From NCBI GenBank assembly GCA_026713545.1, contig JAPOOG010000017.1, forward strand, positions 1 to 46,696: a DNA stretch of 46,696 nucleotides, read 5' to 3'. Numbering within the stretch: position 1 is the first letter of the stretch; each line of letters begins with the position of its first letter. A program made the position numbers and the translations under genes. Of the stretch, positions 38,306 to 46,630 are shown piece by piece. This DNA comes from Bryobacterales bacterium. GTDB lineage: Bacteria; Acidobacteriota; Terriglobia; Bryobacterales; UBA6623. The notes below the pieces were generated by a model. That model was not told where the DNA came from. It searched no databases and worked only from the letters and a program-made list of their open reading frames with translations.

Positions 38306-40002
38306 ATTCTGTTGGCCATGACCCGGGCGGTCAGCGGATTGTCAGGCTCTGTCAGCCAGCGAGCCAGCTCGAGGCGTCCGCTGCTCTTCTGGAAACCGAT
38401 GCCGATCAAGCGTCGATTCGCGATCTTGGAATTCGGATCGAGAGGGACGAGGGAGAGGAAACCCCTGGGTATTTCGTCACCGAGGCTGCGCGGGTTGCCG
38501 CCGAGGCAGATCCGGGCGTTCTCGGGTTCCGGTTCGTCGGCCAGCGCCAGAGCCATTGGCGGTGCGGGCTTGCCGTAGTGCAGTATCCGCGCGGCTTCGG
38601 TCTTGGCAGTCGTCGCGTCCTTGCGCGCGCCGGCCAATTGATCGTTCAGGCCATTGATTGAATCTCGGTCCGGCCCCTCTCCTTCCAAGGCCTTCACCTT
38701 GGCCTGTAACTCCTTGACGAGGCTCTCGGCCTTGGCCTGCTCGGCCAGGGCCCGCCGGTACTCCCCGTGCCAGGCCTCCAATGCCTCGGCGCGCTCCCGG
38801 AGTTCTGCGGAGCTCTCGGGGAGCGGCATGCGATGGACGTCGCTGAAGACGCCTGACATCCTTGCCTCGAGGGTCCTCGTGCTACGGAAAATCCCGGCCA
38901 GCGCATAGTAGTCTCGCTGCGGTATCGGGTCGAACTTGTGGTCGTGGCAGCGGGCGCAGCCGACAGTCAGGCCGAGGAAGGCTCTGCCCAAGGTGTCGAG
39001 CTGATTGTCGATGATGTCCATCCGGAGCTGCACTTTGTCCTGGTCCACGAGTGCCCATGGACCAATGGCCAGGAAGCCTGTCGCGACGATCTGCTCGCGC
39101 CGCTGGGTGTCGTCCCGGAATGCAAGCACATCCCCGGCGACCTGTTCGCGCACGAAGCGGTCATACGGCTTGTCGTGGTTGAACGCGTCGATGACGTAGT
39201 CGCGGTAGCGCCATGCGTGCAGCGACGGAATTCGCCGCCCGAGGCCCAAGGTGTCCGCATATCCAGCCAAGTCCAGCCAGTGACGGCCCCATCTCTCGCC
39301 GAAAGCCGGCGAGGCCAGGAATCTGTCAACGGCTGTTTCGATCGCATTCGGCCAAGGCGCCCTCTCGAATTCCTGGATCTGGGCCGGCGTTGGGGGCAGG
39401 CCGGTCAGATCGAGCGCCAATCGCCGCAGCAGGGTGTATCGATCGGCCTGCTCGACGGGAGCTAGGCCCTTGCTCTCCAGCTTGGCGAGCACGAAGCGGT
39501 CAATGCTTCCAAGGGGCCAATCGGTTCGGGTTACCTTCGGAGGCGCCCTGCTGGTGAGCGGCTGCCATGCCCAATGGCCGTCCTCGACCTTCGCCGCGTC
39601 AGCGGAGGCGTTCGCGGATGCGTCGGGGCCGGCCTCCGGCCAGGGCGCGCCGAGACGCACCCATTCCGTCAGCGCTTCAATGTCCCGGTTTCCGAGCTTC
39701 CCTGTCGGCGGCATGGCGATTCCTTCGGAGTCGTAGCGCACGGCCCGAATCAAGCGGCTTGCTTCCGGATCGCCAGGGACCACGGCGGGCCCGGATCGGC
39801 CCCCTTTGAACAGCGCCGCGGCGCTGTCAAGCCGGAACTCCCCGAACACGGTGGCTGCCTGGGAACTGTGGCACGGATAGCAATGCGCGGCCAGCAGCGG
39901 GCGGATGCGCTTTTCGAAGAACTCGATATGCTCCGGGTCCACCGCATCAGCCTGCGCGCCGGCGGAAGCGCAGATCAGCAATGCGAGAAACCATCGAGGC
40001 AT
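38299..40002 (-). pseudogene. PSD1 (DUF1549/DUF1553) gene, 5' part, interrupted by IS21-family insertion
   Basis: The first 568 codons of a large exported cytochrome-like protein. From the ATG at 40002 the signal is MPRWFLALLICASAGAQA; an ATG at 40032 is also in frame. Heme site CYPCH is at residues 41-45 (PSCyt1), followed by FRLDSAAALFKGGRSGPAVV and GKLGNRDIEALTEWVRLGAPWP. DUF1549 has TLLRRLALDLTGLPPTP, RHWLDLAGYADT and the second motif CARCHDHKFDP. A coiled-coil segment (AEQAKAESLVKELQAKVKAL) precedes the break. After IWH the frame runs into the IS and stops at 38260 after 13 foreign residues. The remaining 265 codons are at 35050-35847. The divergent copy at 40180 is intact and may compensate. 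Confidence 0.92.
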
Positions 40003-40179
40003 GAACTTCACGGCATTCTCGTCGATGACCATAGTGTAGGAAATCGACGTAGCAGCCGGATCGCGTCGGTCAGGCGAACGACGCCGGAACACCACCACGC
40101 GGTTTCGCAACCGCTCACCTCCTCTCTGCATGGGGAATGGTTGCGCTAGTAGAATGGGAACCGGTCGAACGGTTTCGCC
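40003..40179. promoter_or_regulatory. Shared 177-bp divergent promoter region of two PSD1 genes
   Basis: Both PSD1-DUF1501 units are transcribed away from this gap. It contains the hairpin GCGGTT-TCGC-AACCGC (40099-40114) and a related imperfect dyad AACCG-GTCGAA-CGGTT near 40160-40175, both carrying CGGTTTCGC. These may be operator sites for one regulator acting on both units. No -35/-10 pair is certain. Confidence 0.45.
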
Positions 40180-42756
40180 ATGGTTCGGTGCCCGGTGCGT
40201 TGGTTCCTTCTAGCCTGCTTTGCAGTGTCAGCCGGTTCTGCGGCGGATTCGCCGCCGGCGTCATCCGGCAGGGTCGACTTTGCACAGGATGTAGAGCCGA
40301 TCTTTCATCGCAATTGCTACGCCTGCCATGGGCCGTCGATGCAGATGAATGGGCTGCGGCTGGACCAGCGGGCTGCGGCCTTCGAGGGGGGCCACTCGGG
40401 GCAGGCGATCGTCCCTTCGGACAGCGAAGCGAGCTTGCTGATTCGGCGGGTTTCGAGCGCCGACGCGAAGCTCAATATGCCGCCCGGGGATGTACGGCTT
40501 TCCGATGGCGAGATCGGCGTGCTTCGGGCTTGGATCGATCAGGGTGCGGAGTGGCCGGAAAAGGCGGAACCCGTCGAGACGAAGCGCTCGGAGGCGGCGA
40601 AGCATTGGTCGTTTCAGCCGGTGAGGCGGCCGCAGCCGCCCGAGGTTTCGCAGCGGACTTGGGTTCGCAATCCGATCGACCGCTTTGTTCTGGCGAAGTT
40701 GGAGGCAGAAGGGATCCGTCCTTCGGTGGAGGCCGGCAAGGTCACGCTGCTGCGGCGTCTGCATTTCGACCTGATCGGGCTGCCTCCCGGGCCCGGCGAG
40801 ATCGACGAGTTTCTGTTGGACAACGCGCCGGGCGCGTATGAGCGGCTCGTCGATCGGCTGCTCGACTCGCCCCATTACGGCGAGAAGTGGGCCCGGCGCT
40901 GGCTCGATTTGGCGCGCTACGCCGATAGTGACGGCTTCGAGAAAGACCTCGACCGGCCGCATTCCTGGCGCTGGCGGCATTGGGTGATCGAGGCGTTGAA
41001 CCGCGACATGCCTTTCGATCAGTTCACGGTGGAGCAGATCGCCGGTGATTTGCTTCCGAACGCCGCGACGGCGCAGCGCGTGGCGACCGGGTTCCATCGC
41101 AACACCTTGAAGAACCGCGAAGCGGGCGTGAAGCGTGGCGAGGCCCGGTTCGAGGAGTTGGTCGACCGGACGCACACCGTGGGAACGGTTTGGCTGGGCC
41201 TGACGGTGGGTTGCGCGCAATGCCATGACCACAAGTTCGATCCGATCAGCCAACGGGAGTTCTATCAGCTCTACTCGTTCTTTGACGCTGCCCGTGAAGC
41301 GGAGATCATGGCGCCGCTGCCGGGTGAGTTGGGTCCGTATCTGCAAGCCCTGCCGGAGTACCAGCGCAAGCGGCGGGCGCTGCTCGAGGAGGTCGAGATC
41401 CCGCGTTTGCAGCCGCAGTGGGAAGCCAACATCGTGCGGGCCATGGACCATCCCGGCGAGAGCACGGAATGGGATTTTCAGGTCACTTCCATGCGGGCCA
41501 TGCTTGACCACGCGGACCGGCGGCTGCACACGCCTCCCGCGGAGCGTTCGCAGCGCGAGCGGCAACGGGTCACGGACTACTTCATTCAGCGCTACGGACC
41601 GGAACTGGCGAAGGATGACTGCGCCGTCGAGGCCTTCAAGGAGTTGCGCCGAAAGCTGAGCGAGCTGGAAGAGGCATTGCCGCGGCCGAGCGAGGCATAC
41701 GTGCTGGAAAAGGTCCCGGAGGCGGTGACGACGCATATCGCGGTGCGCGGAGACTGGCGGCGTCCGGGCGTCGCCGTGCAACCGGATGTTCCGGGCGTGC
41801 TGCCCCCGTTGGCGGAGGGCGCCGAGGCGGCTCGATTGCGATGGGCGCGCTGGCTCGTGGATGAGCGGAACCCGCTCACGCCGCGTGTGACCGTCAACCG
41901 CATGTGGCAGGAGTTCTTCGGGACGGGCCTGGTGGCGACACCCGGTGACTTCGGCGCGCAGGGAGTGGCGCCCTCTCATCCGGAGTTGCTGGACTGGCTG
42001 GCCTCGGAGTTCCGGCGGGTCGGCTGGAGCATGAAGCGGATGCACAAACGGATCGTGATGTCGGCGGCCTACCGGCAGTCGTCGCATGCACGCAGGGATT
42101 TGGAGTCGCGGGACCCGAACAATCGGCTGTTGGCGCGGCAGTCGCGGCTGCGGCTGACGGCGGAGCAGATTCGCGATGCGGCGCTGACGGCGAGCGGCTT
42201 GCTCTATGACGAAGTGGGCGGGCGCAGTGTGCGGCCGGTGCAGCCGAAGGGAATCGCCGAAGTGACCTACGGGAGCTCGAAGTGGGTCGAGAACGAGGAC
42301 AGGAATCGCTATCGGCGAGGCCTCTACATTCAGTACAAGCGGACCGCGCCGTACCCGATGCTGGCGAATTTCGACGCGCCGAACTCGACCCTGAGCACTC
42401 CCCGTCGGCGGCGGTCGAATACGCCGCTGCAGGCCCTCAACCTGTTGAATGACCCCGTGTTCTTCGAGGCGGCGCAGGCGTTGGCGGTGCGTGTGCTCCA
42501 GGAGCGCCCGGCGTCCGGAGGCGATCGATTCTCCTATGCGTTCCGGCTTTGCCTGGCGCGTGATCCCGACAGTCGCGAGAAGGATATGCTGCAGACGTTC
42601 TGGCAGGGGCAAAAGGAGCTTTTCGAGCGGGAGCCGAAGGCGGTCGAGGCCGTGATTCCCTATAAGCTGGCGGGCGAGGAACCGGCGGAACTGGCGGCCT
42701 GGGTGACGGTGGGACGAGGTTTGATGAATCTGGATGAGTTCATCACCAGGGAGTAG
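40180..42756 (+). CDS. PSD1-family protein (PSCyt1 + DUF1549 + DUF1553)
   Basis: An 858-residue exported cytochrome-like protein. The signal is VRWFLLACFAVSAGSA. The PSCyt1 heme motif CYACH is at 46-50, followed by LRLDQRAAAFEGGHSGQAIV, LNMPPGDVRLSDGE and VLRAWIDQGAEWP. DUF1549 contains VTLLRRLHFDLIGLPPGPGE, RRWLDLARYADSDG and the second motif CAQCH (345-349) in GCAQCHDHKFDPIS. DUF1553 follows: RWLVDERNPLTPRVTVNRMW, FGTGLVATPGDFGAQG, RRGLYIQYKRTAPYPMLANF and NTPLQALNLLNDPVFFEAA. The proteins are presumed secreted redox or degradative factors; reaction unknown. The partner DUF1501 gene follows 226 bp on, with element A copy 2 in between. Confidence 0.94.
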   Translation: MVRCPVRWFLLACFAVSAGSAADSPPASSGRVDFAQDVEPIFHRNCYACHGPSMQMNGLRLDQRAAAFEGGHSGQAIVPSDSEASLLIRRVSSADAKLNMPPGDVRLSDGEIGVLRAWIDQGAEWPEKAEPVETKRSEAAKHWSFQPVRRPQPPEVSQRTWVRNPIDRFVLAKLEAEGIRPSVEAGKVTLLRRLHFDLIGLPPGPGEIDEFLLDNAPGAYERLVDRLLDSPHYGEKWARRWLDLARYADSDGFEKDLDRPHSWRWRHWVIEALNRDMPFDQFTVEQIAGDLLPNAATAQRVATGFHRNTLKNREAGVKRGEARFEELVDRTHTVGTVWLGLTVGCAQCHDHKFDPISQREFYQLYSFFDAAREAEIMAPLPGELGPYLQALPEYQRKRRALLEEVEIPRLQPQWEANIVRAMDHPGESTEWDFQVTSMRAMLDHADRRLHTPPAERSQRERQRVTDYFIQRYGPELAKDDCAVEAFKELRRKLSELEEALPRPSEAYVLEKVPEAVTTHIAVRGDWRRPGVAVQPDVPGVLPPLAEGAEAARLRWARWLVDERNPLTPRVTVNRMWQEFFGTGLVATPGDFGAQGVAPSHPELLDWLASEFRRVGWSMKRMHKRIVMSAAYRQSSHARRDLESRDPNNRLLARQSRLRLTAEQIRDAALTASGLLYDEVGGRSVRPVQPKGIAEVTYGSSKWVENEDRNRYRRGLYIQYKRTAPYPMLANFDAPNSTLSTPRRRRSNTPLQALNLLNDPVFFEAAQALAVRVLQERPASGGDRFSYAFRLCLARDPDSREKDMLQTFWQGQKELFEREPKAVEAVIPYKLAGEEPAELAAWVTVGRGLMNLDEFITRE

Positions 42757-42760
42757 AGAC

Positions 42761-42963
42761 TAGCCTGCATGTCTCACCACGTGGCGAGGCGAAGTGCGTG
42801 AGAGGCCCGTCAGGACGAGGCGCGAGCCGGGCGGAGGAAAAAGGCGCGCGCAGGCGTACTTGACAGTACGTCGAGCACGGCAAGCAAGCGTTGCGAAGGA
42901 AAAGCGAAGTCATGGCGGTCGTATCGCGTGCTTCGACCGTCGGGTGGTGAGACATGCAGGCTA
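42761..42963. repeat. Palindromic intergenic element A, copy 2 (203 bp)
   Basis: The ends are 20-bp perfect inverted repeats, TAGCCTGCATGTCTCACCAC (42761-42780) and its complement at 42944-42963. The inner sequence matches copy 1 (23227-23405) with two small insertions of purine-rich sequence (GGAGGAAAAAG and GAAGGAAAAGCG). The arms extend by wobble pairing (CGAAGTGCGTG with CGCGTGCTTCG). It lies inside the PSD1-DUF1501 transcription unit, 4 bp after the PSD1 stop and just before the DUF1501 Shine-Dalgarno (GGGAGG, 42970-42975). In mRNA it would form a long stem. Confidence 0.88.
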
Positions 42964-42982
42964 ACTCCAGGGAGGCAGAGAT

Positions 42983-44431
42983 ATGGACCGGCGGCAATTC
43001 CTGTACACCCAGACCCGGCGCGATTTCTTCCGGCGCTGCGCCGGCGGCGTCGGGACGATGGCGCTCGCAGAACTGCTGGCTGCGGATGGGCTGACGGCGT
43101 CGGCCGCCCTGCCGAAAATCAACCCGCTTGCGCCCAGGGAGCCCCACTTCGCGGCCAAGGCAAAGCACGTCATCTTCATGTTCATGGAGGGCGGCCCGAC
43201 GCAGTTCGAGCTGTTCGACGAGAAACCCACGCTGGCGAAGTATGACGGGCAGCCGCTGCCGCCCTCGATGACCAAGGATCTGAAGCTGGCCTTCATCAAG
43301 CCGAACGCGGCGGTGATGGCCAGTTCGTTCAAGTTCCGGCGCTACGGGAAGTCGGGCATGGAGTTGTCGGAGCTGCTGCCGCACCTCGGCTCGTGCGCCG
43401 ATGACATTTGCCTCGTGCGGTCGATGCGCACCGACGCGATCAACCATCACCCGGGGCAGCTTTTGATGTTCAGCGGCTCGATCCAGCCGGGCCGGCCGTC
43501 GATGGGCGCGTGGACCATGTACGGGCTGGGCAGCGAGGCCGAAGACCTGCCGGGCTTCGTCGTGCTGCCGTCGGGACGCGGGACGAGCGGCGGCGCGTCG
43601 AACTACTCGAGCGGCTTCATGCCGTCGCACTATCAGGGGAGTCTGCTGCGGAATCAGGGTGATCCCATTCTCTATTTGTCGAACCCCGAAGGGATCAATC
43701 GTGAGTCGCAGCAGGCGACGATCGACCTGGTTCGCGGGCTGAACGAGAAACGCTACCACGACACCGGCGACCTCGAAGTCGCGTCGCGGATCGCATCGTA
43801 CGAGTTGGCCTTTCGGATGCAGATGTCCGCTCCGGAACTGCTCGACTTTTCCAAGGAGCCGCAGAGCGTCCGCGAACTGTACGATCTCGATAGCGGCGAT
43901 GACGACACCCGCGAGTTTGCCCGCAACTGCCTGCTGGCGCGGCGCATGGTCGAGCGCGGCGTGCGATTCATCTTGATGATGGATGCGAGTTGGGACGACC
44001 ACACCTCGTTGAACAGCAAGATTCCCAAGCGTTGCCGCAAGATCGACAAGCCGACCGCCGGTTTGATCAAAGACTTGAAGAACCGCGGGTTGCTCGACGA
44101 CACGCTCATCGTGTGGGGTGGCGAGTTCGGGCGCACCCCGATGGTCGAGCACCGCAAGCCGGAAGACCGCTCCAACGCGGGCCGCGATCATCATCCGAAT
44201 GCCTACAGCATGTGGCTGGCCGGCGGCGGCGTCAAGGGTGGTCAGGTCGTCGGCGAGACCGATGATCTGTGTTTGAACGTGGTGCAAGATCCGGTGCACG
44301 TCCACGACCTGCAGGCGACCCTGCTGCACTGCCTTGGCTTCGACCATACGAAGCTCACCTACAAGCACATGGGGCGCGAATTCCGCCTGACCGACGTGTC
44401 GGGCCGGGTCGTGCAAAAGCTGCTGGCCTGA
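42983..44431 (+). CDS. DUF1501-family exported protein (partner of the intact PSD1)
   Basis: A 482-residue protein of the sulfatase/alkaline-phosphatase-like DUF1501 family. The leader has a twin-arginine motif (QTRRDFFRRCAGGVGTMALAEL). The core shows HVIFMFMEGGPTQFELFDEKP, LPHLGSCADDICLVRSM, GQLLMFSGSIQPGRPSMG, WDDHTSLNSKIPKRC and LIVWGGEFGRTPMVEH, with the family ending DPVHVHDLQATLLHCLGFDH and MGREFRLTDVSGRVVQKLLA. GGGAGG lies 7 nt before the ATG. It is homologous to the minus-strand copy at 33613 but clearly diverged. These proteins are usually the secreted partners of PSD1; the reaction is unknown. Confidence 0.94.
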   Translation: MDRRQFLYTQTRRDFFRRCAGGVGTMALAELLAADGLTASAALPKINPLAPREPHFAAKAKHVIFMFMEGGPTQFELFDEKPTLAKYDGQPLPPSMTKDLKLAFIKPNAAVMASSFKFRRYGKSGMELSELLPHLGSCADDICLVRSMRTDAINHHPGQLLMFSGSIQPGRPSMGAWTMYGLGSEAEDLPGFVVLPSGRGTSGGASNYSSGFMPSHYQGSLLRNQGDPILYLSNPEGINRESQQATIDLVRGLNEKRYHDTGDLEVASRIASYELAFRMQMSAPELLDFSKEPQSVRELYDLDSGDDDTREFARNCLLARRMVERGVRFILMMDASWDDHTSLNSKIPKRCRKIDKPTAGLIKDLKNRGLLDDTLIVWGGEFGRTPMVEHRKPEDRSNAGRDHHPNAYSMWLAGGGVKGGQVVGETDDLCLNVVQDPVHVHDLQATLLHCLGFDHTKLTYKHMGREFRLTDVSGRVVQKLLA

Positions 44432-44437
44432 AGCTCT

Positions 44438-44512
44438 CCCCTGATCAAGCGCCGTTGGTACCCGTCTGGATGTTTCCTGCTTGCATGATCCGCACGCGGG
44501 CGAAGGAAAAAC
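44438..44512. repeat. Dispersed palindromic repeat B, copy 2
   Basis: Related to 19574-19646: TCCCCTGATCAAGC, CGTTGG, TGTTTCCTGCTTG, ATGATC, CGCACGCGGGCG and GGAAAAAC in the same order. It begins 6 bp after the DUF1501 stop. CAAGC and GCTTG can pair. Confidence 0.65.
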
Positions 44513-44677
44513 TGACCTGCCTGTCGCGCCAAGTGAGGGGACCAGGCGCCCCCCTGGGAGCGCGCGGGTGCCGTCTGGGCTCTTGCCCGCATCACTCCTC
44601 TGTCCGAAAAACCGTTGCCCAAGTAGTAGGAAATGCGGGCTGAGCCATCCTGTCAACGGAACCGCTGGAAATCGTGC

Positions 44678-45634
44678 ATGAGGAGCCGCGTCAATTCATG
44701 TCAATTCGTGGTCGTCGCGGTGTTCGCCTTGCTGTTCGTCGCAATACGCCCAAGCCCCGCCCAACTCCACGATTGGCGGTTTCAGGGCCGTTTCCAGGCG
44801 CATGGAACCCACGACCCCTTTTCCGGTAACCGCTCCTTCGTGCGCCGCGCCCGCATCTGGGCGGACGGCTTCTTCCTCCCCAAGACCAGCACCCGCTTCC
44901 AATACGACTTCAGGACCAGGAGCATCTGGGACTTATGGGTCTCGTACCACCCCACCGAGCACCTGGAGGTCCGCATGGGGCGAAGCTGGCTTCCCTTCGT
45001 CGGCGACTACACCGAATCGCCGTTCTTCCTCGACATGATCGACTTCCCGGCCGCCTGGGTGCTCTTTCCCGTGCGCGAGCACGGTGTCTTCTTCGTGGGC
45101 GATGCGGGAGCGGCGGCTTACAGCATCAACATCGTGCAAGGCAGCGGTTTTCGAAGCGACTCCAACCGCTGGAAGGACGTTTTCGGACATGTCAGATCGC
45201 CGTTCTTCAACGATCGGCTGACCCTTGGATTCGCTCACTACGAAGGGCGCGACGGCGAATCCGGGCAGCTTCGGCTCAAGCGCCGCGTCACCGGCGACTT
45301 CATCTTGAAAGTTCATTCGCTGTTGACGGTGAAGGGCTCTTATCTTGCGGGCAGGGATGGCGAAGTGAGCAGCCGCGGCTGGTGGGGCCGCGGTCTGGTT
45401 CACCTCTCCAGGAAGGTCGATGTCGTGGCGGAGATGAACGATTTTTCCAGGGGAACGGCGGCAGCCCGCTATCTGACCTGGGGCGCGAACTACTATTTCC
45501 CGTGGGGACTGACGCGCCTCAAGTTCAACCACCGCTACTTCTTCGAGCCGCCCTCGGTGAGCGAGTTCAAGCTTCAGTTGCAGATCTTCCTGGAAGAGAA
45601 GTGGCGGAGCCGGGGTCGCAGCAAGGGACGGTGA
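44678..45634 (+). CDS. Outer-membrane porin-like beta-barrel (phosphate-selective porin O/P type)
   Basis: A 318-residue protein from the ATG at 44678 (a start at 44633 is in frame). The signal is FVVVAVFALLFVAIRPSPAQ. The mature part alternates short aromatic-rich strands with turns, as in 16- to 18-strand barrels: WRFQGRFQAHGTHD, ARIWADGFFLPKTSTRFQYD, LWVSYHPTEHLEVRMGRSW, GLVHLSRKVDVVAEMNDFS, and the final LKFNHRYFFEPPS and FKLQLQIFLEEKW. The order resembles OprP/OprO-type porins, with VRMGRSWLPFV close to the usual LRVGQFKTPFG segment. The first codons overlap an ATTCATGTCAATTCGTGGT repeat word, so the start and early signal may derive from a repeat. Confidence 0.72.
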   Translation: MRSRVNSCQFVVVAVFALLFVAIRPSPAQLHDWRFQGRFQAHGTHDPFSGNRSFVRRARIWADGFFLPKTSTRFQYDFRTRSIWDLWVSYHPTEHLEVRMGRSWLPFVGDYTESPFFLDMIDFPAAWVLFPVREHGVFFVGDAGAAAYSINIVQGSGFRSDSNRWKDVFGHVRSPFFNDRLTLGFAHYEGRDGESGQLRLKRRVTGDFILKVHSLLTVKGSYLAGRDGEVSSRGWWGRGLVHLSRKVDVVAEMNDFSRGTAAARYLTWGANYYFPWGLTRLKFNHRYFFEPPSVSEFKLQLQIFLEEKWRSRGRSKGR

Positions 45635-45762
45635 TTCGGGAAAGGCCGTAAAGGCCATGATTCGTGATGTGGGAAAAGCTGGGTTTCGTGTCTCGTGTTT
45701 CGTGATGCTTGGCGCTGGCGGAGAGAGGATTGAGAAAGGCCCTGAAGTGCTATCCTGCATCC
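45635..45762. other. Intergenic spacer with ATTCGTG repeat words
   Basis: GGCCATGATTCGTGAT near 45652-45667 and TTTCGTGTCTCGTGTTTCGTG near 45683-45703 (20-base core) form the inverted counterpart of the CACGAATCACGAGTCACGAG words at 46436-46460. No gene is seen. Confidence 0.5.
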
Positions 45763-46059
45763 ATGCCTGCCTCGACTGCGGCTCCCGAACCGCCCGTCGA
45801 CGCCATCTACCGCGCCTGGCGGGCCGCCCGGGTGGACCCCGACCTCGCACATGAAGCCGTCGAGCAGGTTCGCGCGCAAGCCGGTCGGAACGTGATCGAT
45901 ATCATGGAGTCACGCTTCGCTGCCGTCGAATCCGTCATGGAGTCACGGTTCGACGAACTGAATACCGAAATCCGGGTTCTCCAGCGCGTCATCTGGCCGC
46001 TCATCGGCATCCTTGCCACCACCGTCTTCGGCCTGCTCTACCGAACCGTCGCCCCATAG
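45763..46059 (+). CDS. Small coiled-coil protein with C-terminal membrane anchor
   Basis: A protein of 98 residues from the ATG at 45763 (45709 is in frame but adds non-conserved residues). An N-terminal helix with VDAIYRAWRAARVDPDLAHE is followed by a heptad-like coiled coil that repeats MESRFAAVESVMESRFDELN, and then a C-terminal membrane helix (VIWPLIGILATTVFGLLY). Small tail-anchored coiled-coil proteins of this kind are frequent near repeats and toxin-like loci in bacteria, but I do not recognise a named family. Function unknown. Confidence 0.6.
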   Translation: MPASTAAPEPPVDAIYRAWRAARVDPDLAHEAVEQVRAQAGRNVIDIMESRFAAVESVMESRFDELNTEIRVLQRVIWPLIGILATTVFGLLYRTVAP

Positions 46060-46270
46060 CCAGCTCCGGAACTCCCTGTTCCCTTCCCGTAGCGGCGAAT
46101 CTGCTTGAAAACCCTCCGCTTCCGCTGGCTTCCGCTGAGGGAATCATCCGGGAATCCCCGTCCGAAACAATGGGAGCAGAAAAAGTACCCGGATCCGGCT
46201 GTCGGCGCAATGGGAGAAGCTCCCCTGGAGAGCAAAGTAAAATGTTCCCTTTCGGCTCGATGTACTGAAA

Positions 46271-46325
46271 AGTACTGGAGGCCTTCAGTCTTGTTGTTAC
46301 CGCCCCGGCCTGCCTGGCCTGAGGA
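46271..46325 (+). repeat. Repeat C, copy 1
   Basis: AGTACTGGAGGCCTTCAGTC, then T-rich sequence and CCGCCCCGGCCTGCCTGGCC, TGAGGA. The same order is found at 46499-46553. CTGGAGGCCTTCAG is close to a dyad. Confidence 0.75.
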
Positions 46326-46498
46326 AAGAAGAGCCGTCACAAGTGATGCCTGATCCGTGGAGCAAACGAAAACAAGGTTCACCGGTCCTCCGGCGTTTCC
46401 GGGTAGGGCAACCCCAAGCCCGGCCAACGGTTTTTCACGAATCACGAGTCACGAGACACGAATCACGGCTTTTGTGTTTTTGACGAATCGTTGCACTG

Positions 46499-46553
46499 GG
46501 GTACTGAAGCCCTTCAGTCTTTTTTTTCCGCCCCGGCCTGCCTAGCATGAGGA
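46499..46553 (+). repeat. Repeat C, copy 2
   Basis: GGTACTGAAGCCCTTCAGTC followed by eight T and CCGCCCCGGCCTGCCTAGCA, TGAGGA. CTGAAGcCCTTCAG plus the T-run looks like an intrinsic terminator, so the repeat may work as one. Confidence 0.75.
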
Positions 46554-46630
46554 CAGGATGTCGGGAATCATCCGGATCGACTTGCCCTCGGCCCGGCGCT
46601 CGCTGGGGCGGCGGCCGCCCCCCGCGCCGG

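Noticed and set aside
40261-42612. A 783-codon open frame on the minus strand opposite the intact PSD1 gene
   Set aside because: It is a shadow of the GC-rich codon pattern; the sequence is Arg/Pro/His-rich with no family motif, while the plus frame carries complete PSD1 domains.
42743-44656. A 637-codon minus-strand frame opposite DUF1501
   Set aside because: Antisense shadow with no domain; it also runs through repeat element A, which is non-coding.
46136-46575. Repeat words at the window end as a possible CRISPR array
   Set aside because: The repeats are not regularly spaced, differ in length and order, and no cas gene is in the window.
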